From Brevundimonas sp. (GTDB taxonomy: Bacteria > Pseudomonadota > Alphaproteobacteria > Caulobacterales > Caulobacteraceae), in contig JAUYAG010000031.1 of assembly GCA_030693575.1 (NCBI GenBank), positions 1 through 61,358 on the forward strand: a stretch of DNA of 61,358 nt. The letters are read 5' to 3'. How positions within the stretch are numbered: the first letter of the stretch is position 1; every line of letters starts with the position of its first letter. The notes under the pieces are model-generated. The model was not told the origin of the DNA. It searched no databases and saw nothing but the letters and a program-made list of their open reading frames with translations. The position numbers and the translations under genes were made by a program. Shown piece by piece: positions 1-9,064 of this stretch.

Positions 1-662
1 TGTCGACCATCGAGCATCTCATGGCGGCCTTCGCGGCCCTGGGCGTTTCGAACGCCGTGGTCGAGGTGGACGGACCCGAGCTGCCGATCCTCGACGGCTC
101 GGCGCTGCAGTTCGTCCAGCTGCTGGACCGCGCCGGATTCCGCCGTCAGGAAGCGCCGATCCGCTATATCGAGATCCTCGAGCCGATCCGGGTCCAGGAA
201 GGCGACAAGACCGCCGCCCTGCTGCCCTGCGACCGCTATGAGATGCGGTTCGAGATCGACTTCGACACGCCGGTGATCGGCAATCAGGTGGTGGACTTCG
301 TCGTCGACGAGGAAACCTTCCGCAACGAGATCATGGCCGCCCGGACCTTCGGCTTCGCCCATGAGGTCGAGGCCCTGCGCCGTGCCGGTCTGGCCCGCGG
401 CGGTTCGCTGGAGAACGCCGTGGTCATCGACGGCGACCAGATCCTGAACCCCGGCGGGCTGCGGATGGAGCGCGAGTTCGTCAAGCACAAGGCGCTGGAC
501 GCCATCGGCGACCTGTATGTCCTCGGCGCGCCCCTGCTGGGCCGCTACGAGGGCGTCAAGGCGGGCCACGCCATCAACAATCTGCTGGTCCGTGAACTGC
601 TGGCCAATCCGCAGGCCTGGCGCGAAGTGACCCGCGTCCCTGAGATGGCGATGGCGGGCTGA
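1..662 (+). CDS. lpxC: UDP-3-O-acyl-N-acetylglucosamine deacetylase (5' truncated)
   Basis: Zn-dependent deacetylase that commits precursor to lipid A synthesis in the cytoplasm. The window opens inside the gene; the frame reads from base 3 and gives 219 residues of the C-terminal two thirds. Near the edge is STIEHLMAA, the family motif holding the first zinc histidine, and downstream are EFVKHKALDAIGDL (second zinc histidine and zinc aspartate) and KAGHAINN (general-acid histidine). All expected catalytic residues in the visible part are present. The first ATG at 21 lies inside the conserved motif and is not the true start. It converges with pgeF across 12 bases. Confidence 0.95.
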   Translation, partial: STIEHLMAAFAALGVSNAVVEVDGPELPILDGSALQFVQLLDRAGFRRQEAPIRYIEILEPIRVQEGDKTAALLPCDRYEMRFEIDFDTPVIGNQVVDFVVDEETFRNEIMAARTFGFAHEVEALRRAGLARGGSLENAVVIDGDQILNPGGLRMEREFVKHKALDAIGDLYVLGAPLLGRYEGVKAGHAINNLLVRELLANPQAWREVTRVPEMAMAG

Positions 663-674
663 ACAGCCCCCTGA

Positions 675-1445
675 TCAGCCCAAGCTGATCGCGCTCATCA
701 GCCGGCCGAAGTCGGCTTCCCCCGCCAGAAACGCCCGCCGGTTCGAATAGAACCGAACGGCGTCCACGCGCGTGTCGTGACCCGTCCATGCGGCGTCGCC
801 GACCCCGGCCTGCTCCAGCCGCCACAGGACGAAACCCGGCAGGTCGAACAGGCGTTTGTCGGCGGTTTCTCCGGGCGCGAAGAAGCGTGCGCTGCCGGGG
901 TCGTGGCGGTCGAACCGGTCCTGGAAGTCCGCGCCAACCTCATAGGAGGCCTGGGCGATGCAGGGGCCGACGACGGCGACCATGCGGCCGGGCTCCGTGC
1001 CGAGGGCCTGCATGGCGGCGACGGTGGAGTGGATGACGCCGTCCAGCGCCCCCTTCCAGCCCGCATGGGCCGCGCCGACGACGCCGGCCTCGGGATCGGC
1101 CAGCAGCACGGGGGCGCAGTCGGCCGTCAGGGCGGCGCAGATGACGCCGGGCGCGGCGGTGACGACGGCGTCGCCCTCGGGCCGGTCGCCTTTCCAGCCC
1201 GCCTCGGCGACGCGGGCGACGGCGGAATGGATCTGGTAGCAGGCGGCCAGGTCGTCCGGCACGCCACCCAGATGTCCAGCGATGCGGCGACGGTTCTCGG
1301 CGATGGCGGCGGGGTCGTCCTGCGAGCCGACGCCGGTATTCAGGCCTTCATATATCCCGGTGGAGACGCCACCCTGCCGCGTGAAGAAGCCGTGGCGGAC
1401 GCCGGCGCGGTCCAGCAGGGGATGGGTGATGGGGGAAAGGGCCAT
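675..1445 (-). CDS. pgeF: Peptidoglycan editing factor PgeF (YfiH/DUF152 laccase-domain family)
   Basis: 256-residue single-domain protein of the YfiH family. Members have been described as multicopper-type purine nucleoside enzymes and, in E. coli, as a factor correcting muropeptide misincorporation. The metal-site triad is visible: His73 in QIHSA, Cys110 in ADCAPVLL and His127 in AAHAGWKG. Length is typical. It is the last gene of a minus-strand operon, starting 2 bases after the methyltransferase stop, so it is probably expressed with lgt and midA. Family assignment is firm; the physiological substrate in this organism cannot be told from sequence. Confidence 0.92.
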   Translation of the reverse strand: MALSPITHPLLDRAGVRHGFFTRQGGVSTGIYEGLNTGVGSQDDPAAIAENRRRIAGHLGGVPDDLAACYQIHSAVARVAEAGWKGDRPEGDAVVTAAPGVICAALTADCAPVLLADPEAGVVGAAHAGWKGALDGVIHSTVAAMQALGTEPGRMVAVVGPCIAQASYEVGADFQDRFDRHDPGSARFFAPGETADKRLFDLPGFVLWRLEQAGVGDAAWTGHDTRVDAVRFYSNRRAFLAGEADFGRLMSAISLG

Positions 1446-1447
1446 GG

Positions 1448-2521
1448 TCAGTCCTCGAAACCCGGAACCACCAGCGAGCGCGGCGAGAAGATCGCGCAGG
1501 CCTTGAACAGGGTTCCCATCTGGTCGGTGTCGGTCAGCCGGGCCAGCTGGCGGTCGATCACCGGGGCGGCGTCGGGACGGCCAGCCTTCAGCCGGTCGGC
1601 GCGGGCCTCGATGCCGAGCAGGTTCAGAAACTCACCTTGGCCCAGGGTTCCCGTCACATCGGCGCCGGCGTGGATGGCGGCCTCCAGCACCGAGGGGAAG
1701 TCGGCCCACTGGGTCAGGTCGACCTCGCCGGGCGTTTCCAGCGGATTGACCTTCTGGTGGCGTCGAAGACCCTGGAGTGTGTCGCCGGCCTCGCGCCGGG
1801 CGCGGCCGTAGTCGATCAGCAGGGCCGCGCCCCCGGCCTCGCGGATCAGGGCACCGACATCGCGGCCGAAGGCGGCCTGCTGGTCCGAAATCTCTACGGT
1901 CTGGCCGGGCTCGACCTCGAACGCCGGACGTTTGAAGCCGCCGGTGATCCTGACCAGGCCGAAGGTCAGGGCGCCGTCCTCGGTCACGCCGACGCGGCGC
2001 TCGGCCCAGCCGTCTTCGGTCTTCACGAACTGGCGGGCGGGCAGGCAGTCCAGCACCTCATTGGCGATCAGGATCACCGGGGCGTCTGTCTCGACCCGGT
2101 CCAGCGACGCGACCCAGCGCGGATGGAGGTCGCTGTCGGCCAGCATACGGGCCTGTGCCTCGCGCAGGGGCGGGCTGGGCTCGATCAGGATCAGGTCGAC
2201 GGCGCGCAGGAATTCCGGATCCAGCTTGGCGGCGCGCAGGGCGTCGGCCATCAGGGTGCCGTCGCCGGGCCCGACCTCGACGAGCCGAACGCGCTCGGGC
2301 GCGCCCAGACGCCGCCACAGCTCGACCGCCCACAGGCCGATCAGCTCGCCGAACATCTGGCTGATCATCGGCGCGGTGACGAAGTCGCCGGTCGCGCCGA
2401 TGGCGGGCCGGGTGGCGTAATAGCCGCCCTCCGGGTCATGCAGGCAGCGGGTGACATAGTCCGCCACCGTCATCGGCCCGGTCAGGACGATCTCGCGCGC
2501 CAGGCGGTCCTTCAGCGACAT
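1448..2521 (-). CDS. MidA/NDUFAF7-family SAM-dependent methyltransferase
   Basis: 357-residue class I SAM-dependent methyltransferase of the MidA/NDUFAF7 (DUF185) family. The mitochondrial homologue methylates an arginine of complex I subunit NDUFS2. The SAM motif VEVGPGDGTLMADAL is clear, and the N-terminal YVTRCLHDPEGGYY plus FVTAPMISQMFGELIG are family hallmarks. I chose the ATG at 2521, 4 bases after the lgt stop; the frame stays open further upstream but that extension lies inside lgt. Middle gene of lgt-midA-pgeF. A bacterial role in NADH dehydrogenase assembly is inference from the eukaryotic family. Confidence 0.9.
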   Translation of the reverse strand: MSLKDRLAREIVLTGPMTVADYVTRCLHDPEGGYYATRPAIGATGDFVTAPMISQMFGELIGLWAVELWRRLGAPERVRLVEVGPGDGTLMADALRAAKLDPEFLRAVDLILIEPSPPLREAQARMLADSDLHPRWVASLDRVETDAPVILIANEVLDCLPARQFVKTEDGWAERRVGVTEDGALTFGLVRITGGFKRPAFEVEPGQTVEISDQQAAFGRDVGALIREAGGAALLIDYGRARREAGDTLQGLRRHQKVNPLETPGEVDLTQWADFPSVLEAAIHAGADVTGTLGQGEFLNLLGIEARADRLKAGRPDAAPVIDRQLARLTDTDQMGTLFKACAIFSPRSLVVPGFED

Positions 2522-2525
2522 GGGC

Positions 2526-3395
2526 TCAGGCGGCGACCGGCGGCCGGCTCCAGGCGCGCCAGACCAGCCAGGCACCGACCAGCATCATCGGGATCGACAG
2601 CATCATGCCCATGGTCAGGCCCAGCGGCAGGTTCTCCATGCCGAAGTCGGGCTGGCGGAAATTCTCCAGCGACGCCCGCGCCAGGCCGTAGCCGAACAGG
2701 AACAGGCCGGTGACATAGCCGGGCTTCTTCAGCAGCCGCCATTTCCAGACCGCCAGCCAGAGGATGACGAACAGGGCGATGCCCTCGAGGCCGGCCTCAT
2801 AGAGCTGGCTGGGATGGCGCGGCACGTCGCCGGCCGGGCAGAAGCCATACATCTGCTCGATGCGGGCGTTACAGAACCGGATCGCCCACGGGACCGTGGT
2901 CTCGCGGCCCCAGAGCTCGCCGTTTATGAAATTGGCCATGCGGCCGAAGAACAGGCCGAACGGCGCGGCCGCCAGGGCCATGTCGCCGATGCTGAGCGTG
3001 CGCAGCTTGTTGCGCCAGGCGAAGATCACGACCGCAAGGGTCGTCCCGATCATGCCGCCGTGGAAGGACATACCGCCGTCCCAGAGGCGGAACAGGGCCA
3101 GCCGGTCGCCCCAGTCCGCGCCGGTGAACAGGGCACCGTACAGTTCGGGCTTGTAGAAGAGGGCGTAGCCGAAGCGGCCGCCGAGGATGATGCCGAGGGT
3201 GATCCAGAGGATCAGGTCGTCGAGCTGGGTCGTCGAGATCGGCGGCTTGCCGGCGGGCCAGATGGCCGTGTTCCTGATCAGCTTCGACGCATACCACCAG
3301 CCCAGGACGATGCCCGCGACATAGGCGAGGGCATACCAGCGGATATCCAGCGGGCCGATGCTGAACAGCACCGGGTCGAACTCGGGAAATTGCAC
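2526..3395 (-). CDS. lgt: Phosphatidylglycerol-prolipoprotein diacylglyceryl transferase
   Basis: Integral inner-membrane enzyme that transfers diacylglycerol from phosphatidylglycerol to the lipobox cysteine of prolipoproteins. 289 residues from a GTG start at 3395, which is preceded by AGGAG at 5-base spacing; the frame is open to 3521 but the extra 42 residues do not look like the family. Visible motifs are GMSFHGGMIG, the signature GRMANFINGELWGR, and RHPSQLYEA near the C-terminus, within about seven hydrophobic segments. First gene of the operon with midA and pgeF. Several lipoproteins in this window (DUF4349, fasciclin, GH144, the substrate-binding protein) would be its substrates. Confidence 0.95.
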   Translation of the reverse strand: MQFPEFDPVLFSIGPLDIRWYALAYVAGIVLGWWYASKLIRNTAIWPAGKPPISTTQLDDLILWITLGIILGGRFGYALFYKPELYGALFTGADWGDRLALFRLWDGGMSFHGGMIGTTLAVVIFAWRNKLRTLSIGDMALAAAPFGLFFGRMANFINGELWGRETTVPWAIRFCNARIEQMYGFCPAGDVPRHPSQLYEAGLEGIALFVILWLAVWKWRLLKKPGYVTGLFLFGYGLARASLENFRQPDFGMENLPLGLTMGMMLSIPMMLVGAWLVWRAWSRPPVAA

Positions 3396-3579
3396 GGGCG
3401 CTCCTGCGAAGGTGTTCGGATGCGGTTTAGCAAGCAGCGCGAGGCGCGTCCCTGAAATTTCGGCAAGGCGTCGCGCCGCGCCCAAATCAGGCCATAGGTC
3501 ACATCGACAGCAAGGTTTCATTCACCATATCGGGTGAACCTTCCTTAACCACGCTCGTTCGTCCGGGCCGGAGAGTGCC

Positions 3580-3879
3580 ATGCAGACCCGCAACCCCCTT
3601 CTCGATGAGTTCGCCAAGCTGACGACGGGTGCCATGGGCCTGGCCCAGGCGGCCGGCGAAGAAGCGAAGACGGCCTTCCGCGCGGGCACGGACCGCATGG
3701 CCGCCGATCTCGATCTGGTCCGCCGCGACGAGTTCGACGCCCTGAAGGCCGAGATCGCCGCCCTGCGGGCCGAGGTCGCGGCGCTGAAATCGCCGGAGAA
3801 GTCGCCTGCAAAGACGGCAAAGAAGCCTGCCACGGGAACGTCCACAGCGGGTTCTCCCCCTCAGGACGCAGCCGGTTGA
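3580..3879 (+). CDS. UbiK/BMFP-family accessory protein
   Basis: 99-residue protein with the BMFP (brucella membrane fusogenic protein, PF04380) layout: an amphipathic N-terminal helix (residues 1-45) starting NPLLDEFAKLTTGAMGLAQ, then a coiled coil (about 48-70) with alternating Glu/Ala/Leu after RRDEFDALKAEIAALRAEVAAL, then a Lys/Ala/Pro-rich tail. E. coli UbiK of this family assists ubiquinone biosynthesis. It is divergent from lgt across a 184-base region. The Ala/Lys-rich tail beyond residue 72 is probably disordered. Family placement is good; a role in ubiquinone synthesis here is inferred. Confidence 0.8.
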   Translation: MQTRNPLLDEFAKLTTGAMGLAQAAGEEAKTAFRAGTDRMAADLDLVRRDEFDALKAEIAALRAEVAALKSPEKSPAKTAKKPATGTSTAGSPPQDAAG

Positions 3880-3943
3880 GCCGAATCTGCGAACCCGCCT
3901 ACCGTCCGATGACAGGGCGTGAGTCGCGCCCGGAGAGTGCCTG

Positions 3944-4447
3944 ATGGACATTGTTCGGCCCGAAGAAGTCGATGTTCCCTACGATCCGCTGGATGTCGTG
4001 GAGCACGTCCTGGTGGCTGAAAACCTGCCGTTCGACCGCACCGACGAGGGCGATCTCGCCTTCGCCCTGGCCGGCGACTGGAAGGATTATGAGCTGTGGT
4101 TCGCCTGGCGGCCCGAGGGTGACTGCCTGCAACTGTGCTGCGCCCTGGACCTGCAGGCTTCGAAGGCGCGGCGCGGCGCGGCCTATGAACTGGTCGGGCT
4201 GATCAACCAGCGTACCTGGATGGGCCATTTCGAGGTCTGGGCCGACGACGGCGAGATCGTCTTCCGCCATTCGCTGGCCCTGCCGATGGGCGAGCGGCCG
4301 ACCCTGGCCCAGGCGGCCTCGATGATCGACGCGGCGGTCGAGGCGGCGGACCGCTACTACCCCGCCTTCGACTTCATGATCCGCGGCAACAAGAAGCCGC
4401 AGGAAGCGATCGACTCCTGCCTGTTCGAGACCGTCGGCACGGCCTGA
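3944..4447 (+). CDS. YbjN domain-containing protein
   Basis: 167-residue cytoplasmic protein of the YbjN family (PF10722), common in alphaproteobacteria next to proC. Alpha/beta composition with the typical ending, an aromatic-rich DRYYPAFDFMIRGNKKPQEA segment. GGAGAG sits about 8 bases before the ATG. YbjN of E. coli affects motility and stress phenotypes and resembles type III secretion chaperone folds; no biochemical activity can be assigned. Four bases separate its stop from proC, so the two are almost certainly cotranscribed. Confidence 0.85.
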   Translation: MDIVRPEEVDVPYDPLDVVEHVLVAENLPFDRTDEGDLAFALAGDWKDYELWFAWRPEGDCLQLCCALDLQASKARRGAAYELVGLINQRTWMGHFEVWADDGEIVFRHSLALPMGERPTLAQAASMIDAAVEAADRYYPAFDFMIRGNKKPQEAIDSCLFETVGTA

Positions 4448-4451
4448 GGCC

Positions 4452-5252
4452 ATGAATGCTCGTTCGACAGCCGGAACCGTCGCCCTGGTGGGATGCGGAC
4501 GGTTGGGGTCAGCCATCCTCGAGGGCTGGCTCAAGACCGGCGCCGTCGCGGCACGTGATCTGATCATTCTGACCCCATCCGGGAAGCCGGCGGCCGAAGC
4601 GGCGCGGGCGCTGGGCGCGCGGGTCAATCCGCCCCTGGCCGCCCTGACCGGGGCGCGGACGCTGGTGCTGGCGGTCAAGCCGGCGAAATGGCGCGAGGCC
4701 CTCGGTCCGCTTGTCGGGGCACTGAACCCTGAAGCCGTGATCGTCTCGGTCATGGCGGGCGTGGCGGCTGCGGACATCCGCGCGGTGGCCGCTCGTCCGG
4801 TCGCGCGGGTCATGCCGACGACGGCGGTGGCCCAGGGGCGCGGCGTCGCGGCCCTGTGGTCCGATCAAGGCGAGGCCCGCGAGACGGCGCGGAGCCTGTT
4901 TCACGCCATGGCCGAGGTCGTGGATCTGGATCTTGAAGACCATATCGATGTCGCCACCGCCACGGCGGGATCGGCACCGGCCTTCATCCATGCCTTTGTT
5001 CAGGCACTGGCGCGGGCAGGGGAAGCGGAGGGGCTGTCAGCCGACGCCGCGACGCGGCTGGCGCGTGGAGCCCTGCGATCGGCCGGAGCCGGGGTCGAGA
5101 CCGGCGAGCCGCTGGAGACGCTGATCGCCCGCATCGCCTCGCCGGGCGGCACCACGCGGGCAGGCCTCGACGCGATGACGGCAAACGGCGACCTCGACCG
5201 GGCGGCCGAAGCCGCGGTCAGGGCCGCCGTGCAGCGGGCGCGCAGCTTCTAG
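4452..5252 (+). CDS. proC: Pyrroline-5-carboxylate reductase
   Basis: 266 residues. Catalyses the last step of proline synthesis, NAD(P)H reduction of 1-pyrroline-5-carboxylate, in the cytoplasm. The N-terminal Rossmann motif VGCGRLGSAILEGW and the C-terminal family signature, running from GLSADAATRLARG to ASPGGTTRAGL (roughly residues 195-238), are both present, as is the conserved SVMAGV strand. Length is normal. It lies 4 bases after the YbjN gene and overlaps the convergent secreted-protein gene by 4 bases at its stop. Confidence 0.95.
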   Translation: MNARSTAGTVALVGCGRLGSAILEGWLKTGAVAARDLIILTPSGKPAAEAARALGARVNPPLAALTGARTLVLAVKPAKWREALGPLVGALNPEAVIVSVMAGVAAADIRAVAARPVARVMPTTAVAQGRGVAALWSDQGEARETARSLFHAMAEVVDLDLEDHIDVATATAGSAPAFIHAFVQALARAGEAEGLSADAATRLARGALRSAGAGVETGEPLETLIARIASPGGTTRAGLDAMTANGDLDRAAEAAVRAAVQRARSF

Positions 5253-5743
5253 CGTTTGACGTAGCGGCCGTCAGCGATGTTGACCGCCAACCGGCGATAG
5301 GCGCGGTCCGCGTCCGACCATGTACCGATCCCGCGCACGTCGGCCAGACTGCTGGAATACCAGTCGTACTGAACCGGCAGGGTGCGGCCGTCCGCCGTGG
5401 TGATCTGACCCTCGATGGTCGCGCCGCCGATCGACCGGCTGCGGTGTCCGTCCAGACCGGGGCGGTCGGCCATCTGCTGGAAGGTCGGGCGGTTGGGCCG
5501 CAGGTCGGTCAGCACCAGCTCGATCCGCGCACCGTCCAGATCGCCGTCCCGGGCAAGGGCGCGTCCGACCAGTTCGGCCAGACGGTCGGCCTGGTCCTGA
5601 ACCTCACGCGGGCCCAGTTCCTCGGCCTTGTCCTGAAGGTCGGGACCGAGGCTGACGCTGATCAGGGCGGGTTCGGCCATGGCCGGCGCGGCGCTGAAGG
5701 CCAGTACGGCGGCGAGTGGTGCGAAGGCGGCGAGTTTACGCAT
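5249..5743 (-). CDS. Conserved secreted protein of unknown function
   Basis: 164 residues from the ATG at 5743; the frame is open to 5785 but the chosen start begins directly with a signal peptide (MRKLAAFAPLAAVLAFSAAPAMA, cleavage near residue 24). The mature part is small, mixed alpha/beta, with no cysteine, and contains ELVLTDLRPNRPTFQQ and the run RSRSIGGATIEGQI, which look like a conserved beta-sheet core. I do not recognise a named family. It is probably periplasmic. It converges with proC with a 4-base overlap. Confidence 0.7.
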   Translation of the reverse strand: MRKLAAFAPLAAVLAFSAAPAMAEPALISVSLGPDLQDKAEELGPREVQDQADRLAELVGRALARDGDLDGARIELVLTDLRPNRPTFQQMADRPGLDGHRSRSIGGATIEGQITTADGRTLPVQYDWYSSSLADVRGIGTWSDADRAYRRLAVNIADGRYVKR

Positions 5744-5834
5744 GGTGTCCTCCAATGGCCCTGTCAGAACCGAAGGTGGGGCCAATGGTCCCGCTTCGCA
5801 ATCCTCCCCCAGCGAAGCGCCCTGGGGAGGAATA

Positions 5835-7178
5835 TCAGCCCGGAAGCCGGATCAGGGCCCGCAGGCCGCCCATGTCGCTCCGTTCGAGCGTGATCTCCCC
5901 GCCGTGGCCTCGCGCTACATCGCGGGCGATGGCGAGGCCGAGGCCGACGCCCTTGCGGTTCTGGTTGCGCGAGGCGTCCAGCCGCGAAAACGGACGGAAC
6001 GCCTCTTCATGCATGTCCTCGGGAATGCCGGGGCCGTCGTCCTCGACCGACACCTCCAGACCGCCGGAGGGCAGGGGGCGGGCGCTGAGGCGGACGTGTT
6101 CGCCGTGGGCGGCGGCATTGCCGGCCAGATTGGTGAGAGCCCGTTTGAAGGCCAGCGGACGCAGGGTCGCGGTCAGGTCGGCGGGTGCGACCACCTCGAC
6201 CTCCGCCCCGGCACGGCGGACGTCCTCGGCGGCGGCCGATAGCAGATCGGGGATCGATACCGTCTGGGCGGCCTCGCCGGCCTCGCCGCGGGCGAAGGCG
6301 AGGTATTCGTCGATCATATGCTCCATCTCGTCGAGGTCGCCCTCCATCGCCTTCGAGCGCTTGAACGGCGGCGCCAGCGCCAGTTCGAGGCGCAGTCGTG
6401 TCAGGGGCGTGCGCAGGTCGTGGCTGACCGAGGCCAGCAGGGCGGTGCGCTGGTCGATGTGGCGCTGGATCCGCTCGCGCATGGCGAGGAAGGCGTTGGC
6501 GGCGGCGCGGACCTCGCGGGCGCCGTGCGGCTTGAAATGCTCGCTCGTCTCGCCCCGCCCGAAAGCCTCGGCGGCGTCGGCCAGCCGCTCGATGGCGCGG
6601 ACCTGGTTGCGGATGAACAGGATGGCGACGCTCATCAGCAGGACTGTGGCGATGGTGAGCCAGAGGACGAAGATATGGGCCTGGGTCGCGACGGCGCGCT
6701 CGCGCGGGGCGATGACGCGCAACACGCCCTGGGGCTGCTGGACGCGGATATCGACATAGGCGGGATAGCGGGTCGTATCGAACCAGAAGGGCTGGTCGAT
6801 GCGAGTGGCGAGGGCCTTTTCGAGCGTGCGGTCGACGACGCCGATCGGTCCGCGCCGGTCTTCCTCCGGCAGGACGTCGCCCTCGCGCAACTGGACCGAC
6901 AGCGACATCGAGCGCTCGGCGCGCTCGGAGATCACAGCCATGTTTTCAGGGGTTGGATCGTCGCGCCAGCTCTCGGCGGCCCAGGCGATGTCGCCCGCCA
7001 GACCGTCGGACAGGCGGGCGGTCACCGTCTGCCAGTGCATGTCGAAGAAGGCCCAGGTGACGGCCACCTGCATGACCAGCACCGGCAGGACGATGATCAG
7101 CAGCGACCGGCCCCACAGGGAGGTCGGCATCTGCCGCTTGAGGAAGCGCGGCCACAACGAGGCTGGCAAGAGTCTCAA
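5835..7178 (-). CDS. EnvZ-type sensor histidine kinase
   Basis: 447 residues from a TTG at 7178. Order: cytoplasmic basic N-terminus, membrane helix about 26-46, periplasmic sensor of about 120 residues, second helix about 170-190, HAMP linker, HisKA with the phospho-acceptor His253 in SVSHDLRTPLTR, and HATPase with the G1 box DDGPGIPE and G2 GVGLGLAIARD. The start is uncertain: the nearest ATG is 7130, just before the first helix, but the TTG keeps a conserved-looking SLWPRFLKRQ segment and has GGGGGAAGG upstream. That Shine-Dalgarno-like run belongs to a repeat arm inserted between this gene and its response regulator. Confidence 0.88.
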   Translation of the reverse strand: MRLLPASLWPRFLKRQMPTSLWGRSLLIIVLPVLVMQVAVTWAFFDMHWQTVTARLSDGLAGDIAWAAESWRDDPTPENMAVISERAERSMSLSVQLREGDVLPEEDRRGPIGVVDRTLEKALATRIDQPFWFDTTRYPAYVDIRVQQPQGVLRVIAPRERAVATQAHIFVLWLTIATVLLMSVAILFIRNQVRAIERLADAAEAFGRGETSEHFKPHGAREVRAAANAFLAMRERIQRHIDQRTALLASVSHDLRTPLTRLRLELALAPPFKRSKAMEGDLDEMEHMIDEYLAFARGEAGEAAQTVSIPDLLSAAAEDVRRAGAEVEVVAPADLTATLRPLAFKRALTNLAGNAAAHGEHVRLSARPLPSGGLEVSVEDDGPGIPEDMHEEAFRPFSRLDASRNQNRKGVGLGLAIARDVARGHGGEITLERSDMGGLRALIRLPG

Positions 7179-7181
7179 GAG

Positions 7182-7342
7182 CCTTCCCCCCTTGCGGGGG
7201 AAGGTGGCAGGCGAAGCCTGACGGATGGGGGGTGAGACACCCATCCGTCTGATTGGCCGCTATCCCATGTCAGTTGATTGAAGCCGGCAGCCCCCCCATC
7301 CGAGCCGCTCCGCGGCCCACCTTCCCCCGCAAGGGGGGAAGG
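7182..7342. repeat. Inverted-repeat element A (161 bp) between regulator and kinase genes
   Basis: Two 26-base arms, 7182-7207 and 7317-7342, are perfect reverse complements of each other; each begins or ends CCTTCCCCCCTTGCGGGGG and can itself fold. Inside, 7221-7246 forms another hairpin with CGGATGGG/CCCATCCG. The design matches elements at 54890-55072 and 60879-61047, so this is one copy of a dispersed REP- or MITE-like family. No coding sequence. It fills most of the gap between the response regulator stop (7363) and the kinase start. Confidence 0.85.
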
Positions 7343-7362
7343 GAGGTGTTTGTTCGCCTGCA

Positions 7363-8094
7363 TCAGTCCGGAGCCAGCATATAGCCGACGCCGCGCACCG
7401 TCTGGAGATAGCGCGGGTTCTTGGGGTCCGCCTCCAGCTTGCGGCGCAGGCGGGTGACCTGCACGTCCACGGCGCGGCCGGTGATGTCGGCGGTGTCGGG
7501 CGACAGGCTCATCCGCTCGACGGCCGAATGGGCGTGGATGGCGAGGGTCTTCAGAAGCTGGGCCTCGGCCTCGGTCAGGCGCTGCACCTTGCCGTCGCGC
7601 GTCAGCTCCAGCCGCTCCATGTCGAACACCGCCGGCCCGAGCTTGATCTCGCGCGGGGTCAGGGGCTTGCCGCCGGTGCGGCGCAGGATGGCGTCGACGC
7701 GCAGGGCCAGTTCGCGCGGGTCGAACGGCTTGGACATATAGTCGTCCGCGCCGCGCGACAGACCCTCGATCCGGTCGTCCGGATCGCCCCGCGCGGTCAG
7801 CAGCAGGACGGGGGTCCTGGACGTCTCGGCCTTGGACCGGACCCAGGTGGTCAGGTCGAAACCGCTCTCGCCCGGCATCATGACGTCCAGCACCACCAGA
7901 TCGAATTCAATCAGCTCCATCAACCGCTTGGCGGCGGCGGCGTGGGCGGCGCCGGTGACGCGATAGCCTTCGCGGGCGAGGAATTCCTTCAGCAGTTCGC
8001 GGATGCGGTCGTCGTCATCCACCACCAGCAGATGCCGGCCGGCACCCGCGCCGGCGACGGGGCCCGAACGGCCGTGGGAGCGGACGTCGCTCAT
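7363..8094 (-). CDS. OmpR-family DNA-binding response regulator
   Basis: 243 residues. Receiver domain about 20-135 with the acidic cluster VVDDDDR, phosphorylation site Asp70 in VVLDVMMPG, and switch Lys122 in DDYMSKPF; winged-helix DNA-binding domain about 145-240 ending in the usual TVRGVGYML. The recognition region GRAVDVQVTRLRRKLE is OmpR-like. The first 19 residues are a flexible extension. It lies upstream of the EnvZ-type kinase on the same strand, separated by repeat element A, and is divergent from ilvE. Target genes cannot be predicted. Confidence 0.92.
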   Translation of the reverse strand: MSDVRSHGRSGPVAGAGAGRHLLVVDDDDRIRELLKEFLAREGYRVTGAAHAAAAKRLMELIEFDLVVLDVMMPGESGFDLTTWVRSKAETSRTPVLLLTARGDPDDRIEGLSRGADDYMSKPFDPRELALRVDAILRRTGGKPLTPREIKLGPAVFDMERLELTRDGKVQRLTEAEAQLLKTLAIHAHSAVERMSLSPDTADITGRAVDVQVTRLRRKLEADPKNPRYLQTVRGVGYMLAPD

Positions 8095-8182
8095 GCGGAA
8101 GCGACCCGACCGTGCGTCCAGGCGTTGACCTGAGCGATTCCGGCGGCTCTAACCCGGTGATCAGCGCGGGAGACGTTATTCA

Positions 8183-9064
8183 ATGGCCTTCGTTCCTATC
8201 GACGATCGTGACGGTTGGATCTGGATGGACGGCGATTTTGTGCCCTGGCGGGAAGCCCGCGTGCACGTTTTGACCCACGCCCTGCACTACGCGTCTTCGG
8301 TTTTTGAAGGCGAGCGAATGTACAATGGCCAGATCTTCAAATTGACGGAGCATACGAACCGCTTGTTCCGCTCGGCCGAAGTGCTCGACTTCCAGATTCC
8401 GTTCACGGTGGCGCAGATCAACGACGCCTGCAAGGAAACCTGCGCCAGAAACGGCCTGACCGAGGCCTATGTGCGCCCTCTCGCCTGGCGCGGCTCGGAA
8501 CAGGTCAGCGTTCCGGCCCAGAACACCACCGTGCATGTGGCCATCGCCGCCTGGGACTGGCCGAGCTATTTCGACCCGGAAACCAAGCGGAAAGGCATCC
8601 GCCTGTGCTGGGCGCCCTACAAGCGGCCGTCACCGGAGACCGCGCCGACCGAGGCCAAGGCGGCGGGCCTGTACATGATCGGCACCATCAATCGCCACTA
8701 CGCCGACGCGCGCGGCTATGCCGACGCCATGCTGCTGGACTGGCGCGGCTATGTCGCCGAGGCGACCGGCGCCAATGTCTTCTTCGTGCAGGACGGCCGG
8801 GTGATCACCCCGCCCGCCGACGGGGCGATCCTGAACGGCATCACCCGCCAGACCGTGCTGGAAATGCTGTCGGCGCGCGGCCTCGAGGTCGAGGTTCGCC
8901 ACATCCTGCCCGAAGAGCTGGCCGGGTTCAGCGAATGCTTCCTGTGCGGCACGGCGGCCGAGATCACCCCGGTGAGCGAGATCGGCGACGATCGCTTCAC
9001 CCCGGGTGACCTCAGCCTCGGCCTGATGGACGAGTACAGCCGGCTGGTCCGCGGCCAGATCTAG
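8183..9064 (+). CDS. ilvE: Branched-chain-amino-acid aminotransferase
   Basis: 293-residue fold-type IV PLP enzyme that interconverts Val/Leu/Ile and their 2-oxo acids. The expected PLP lysine is Lys159 in EAKAAGLYM, followed by the class signature GYADAMLLDWRGYVAEATGANVF. N-terminal HVLTHALHYASSVFEGER and the ECFLCGTAAEITPV segment are classic for the family. Length matches E. coli IlvE. It stands alone on the plus strand, divergent from the response regulator, and overlaps the convergent lipoprotein gene by 4 bases. Confidence 0.94.
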   Translation: MAFVPIDDRDGWIWMDGDFVPWREARVHVLTHALHYASSVFEGERMYNGQIFKLTEHTNRLFRSAEVLDFQIPFTVAQINDACKETCARNGLTEAYVRPLAWRGSEQVSVPAQNTTVHVAIAAWDWPSYFDPETKRKGIRLCWAPYKRPSPETAPTEAKAAGLYMIGTINRHYADARGYADAMLLDWRGYVAEATGANVFFVQDGRVITPPADGAILNGITRQTVLEMLSARGLEVEVRHILPEELAGFSECFLCGTAAEITPVSEIGDDRFTPGDLSLGLMDEYSRLVRGQI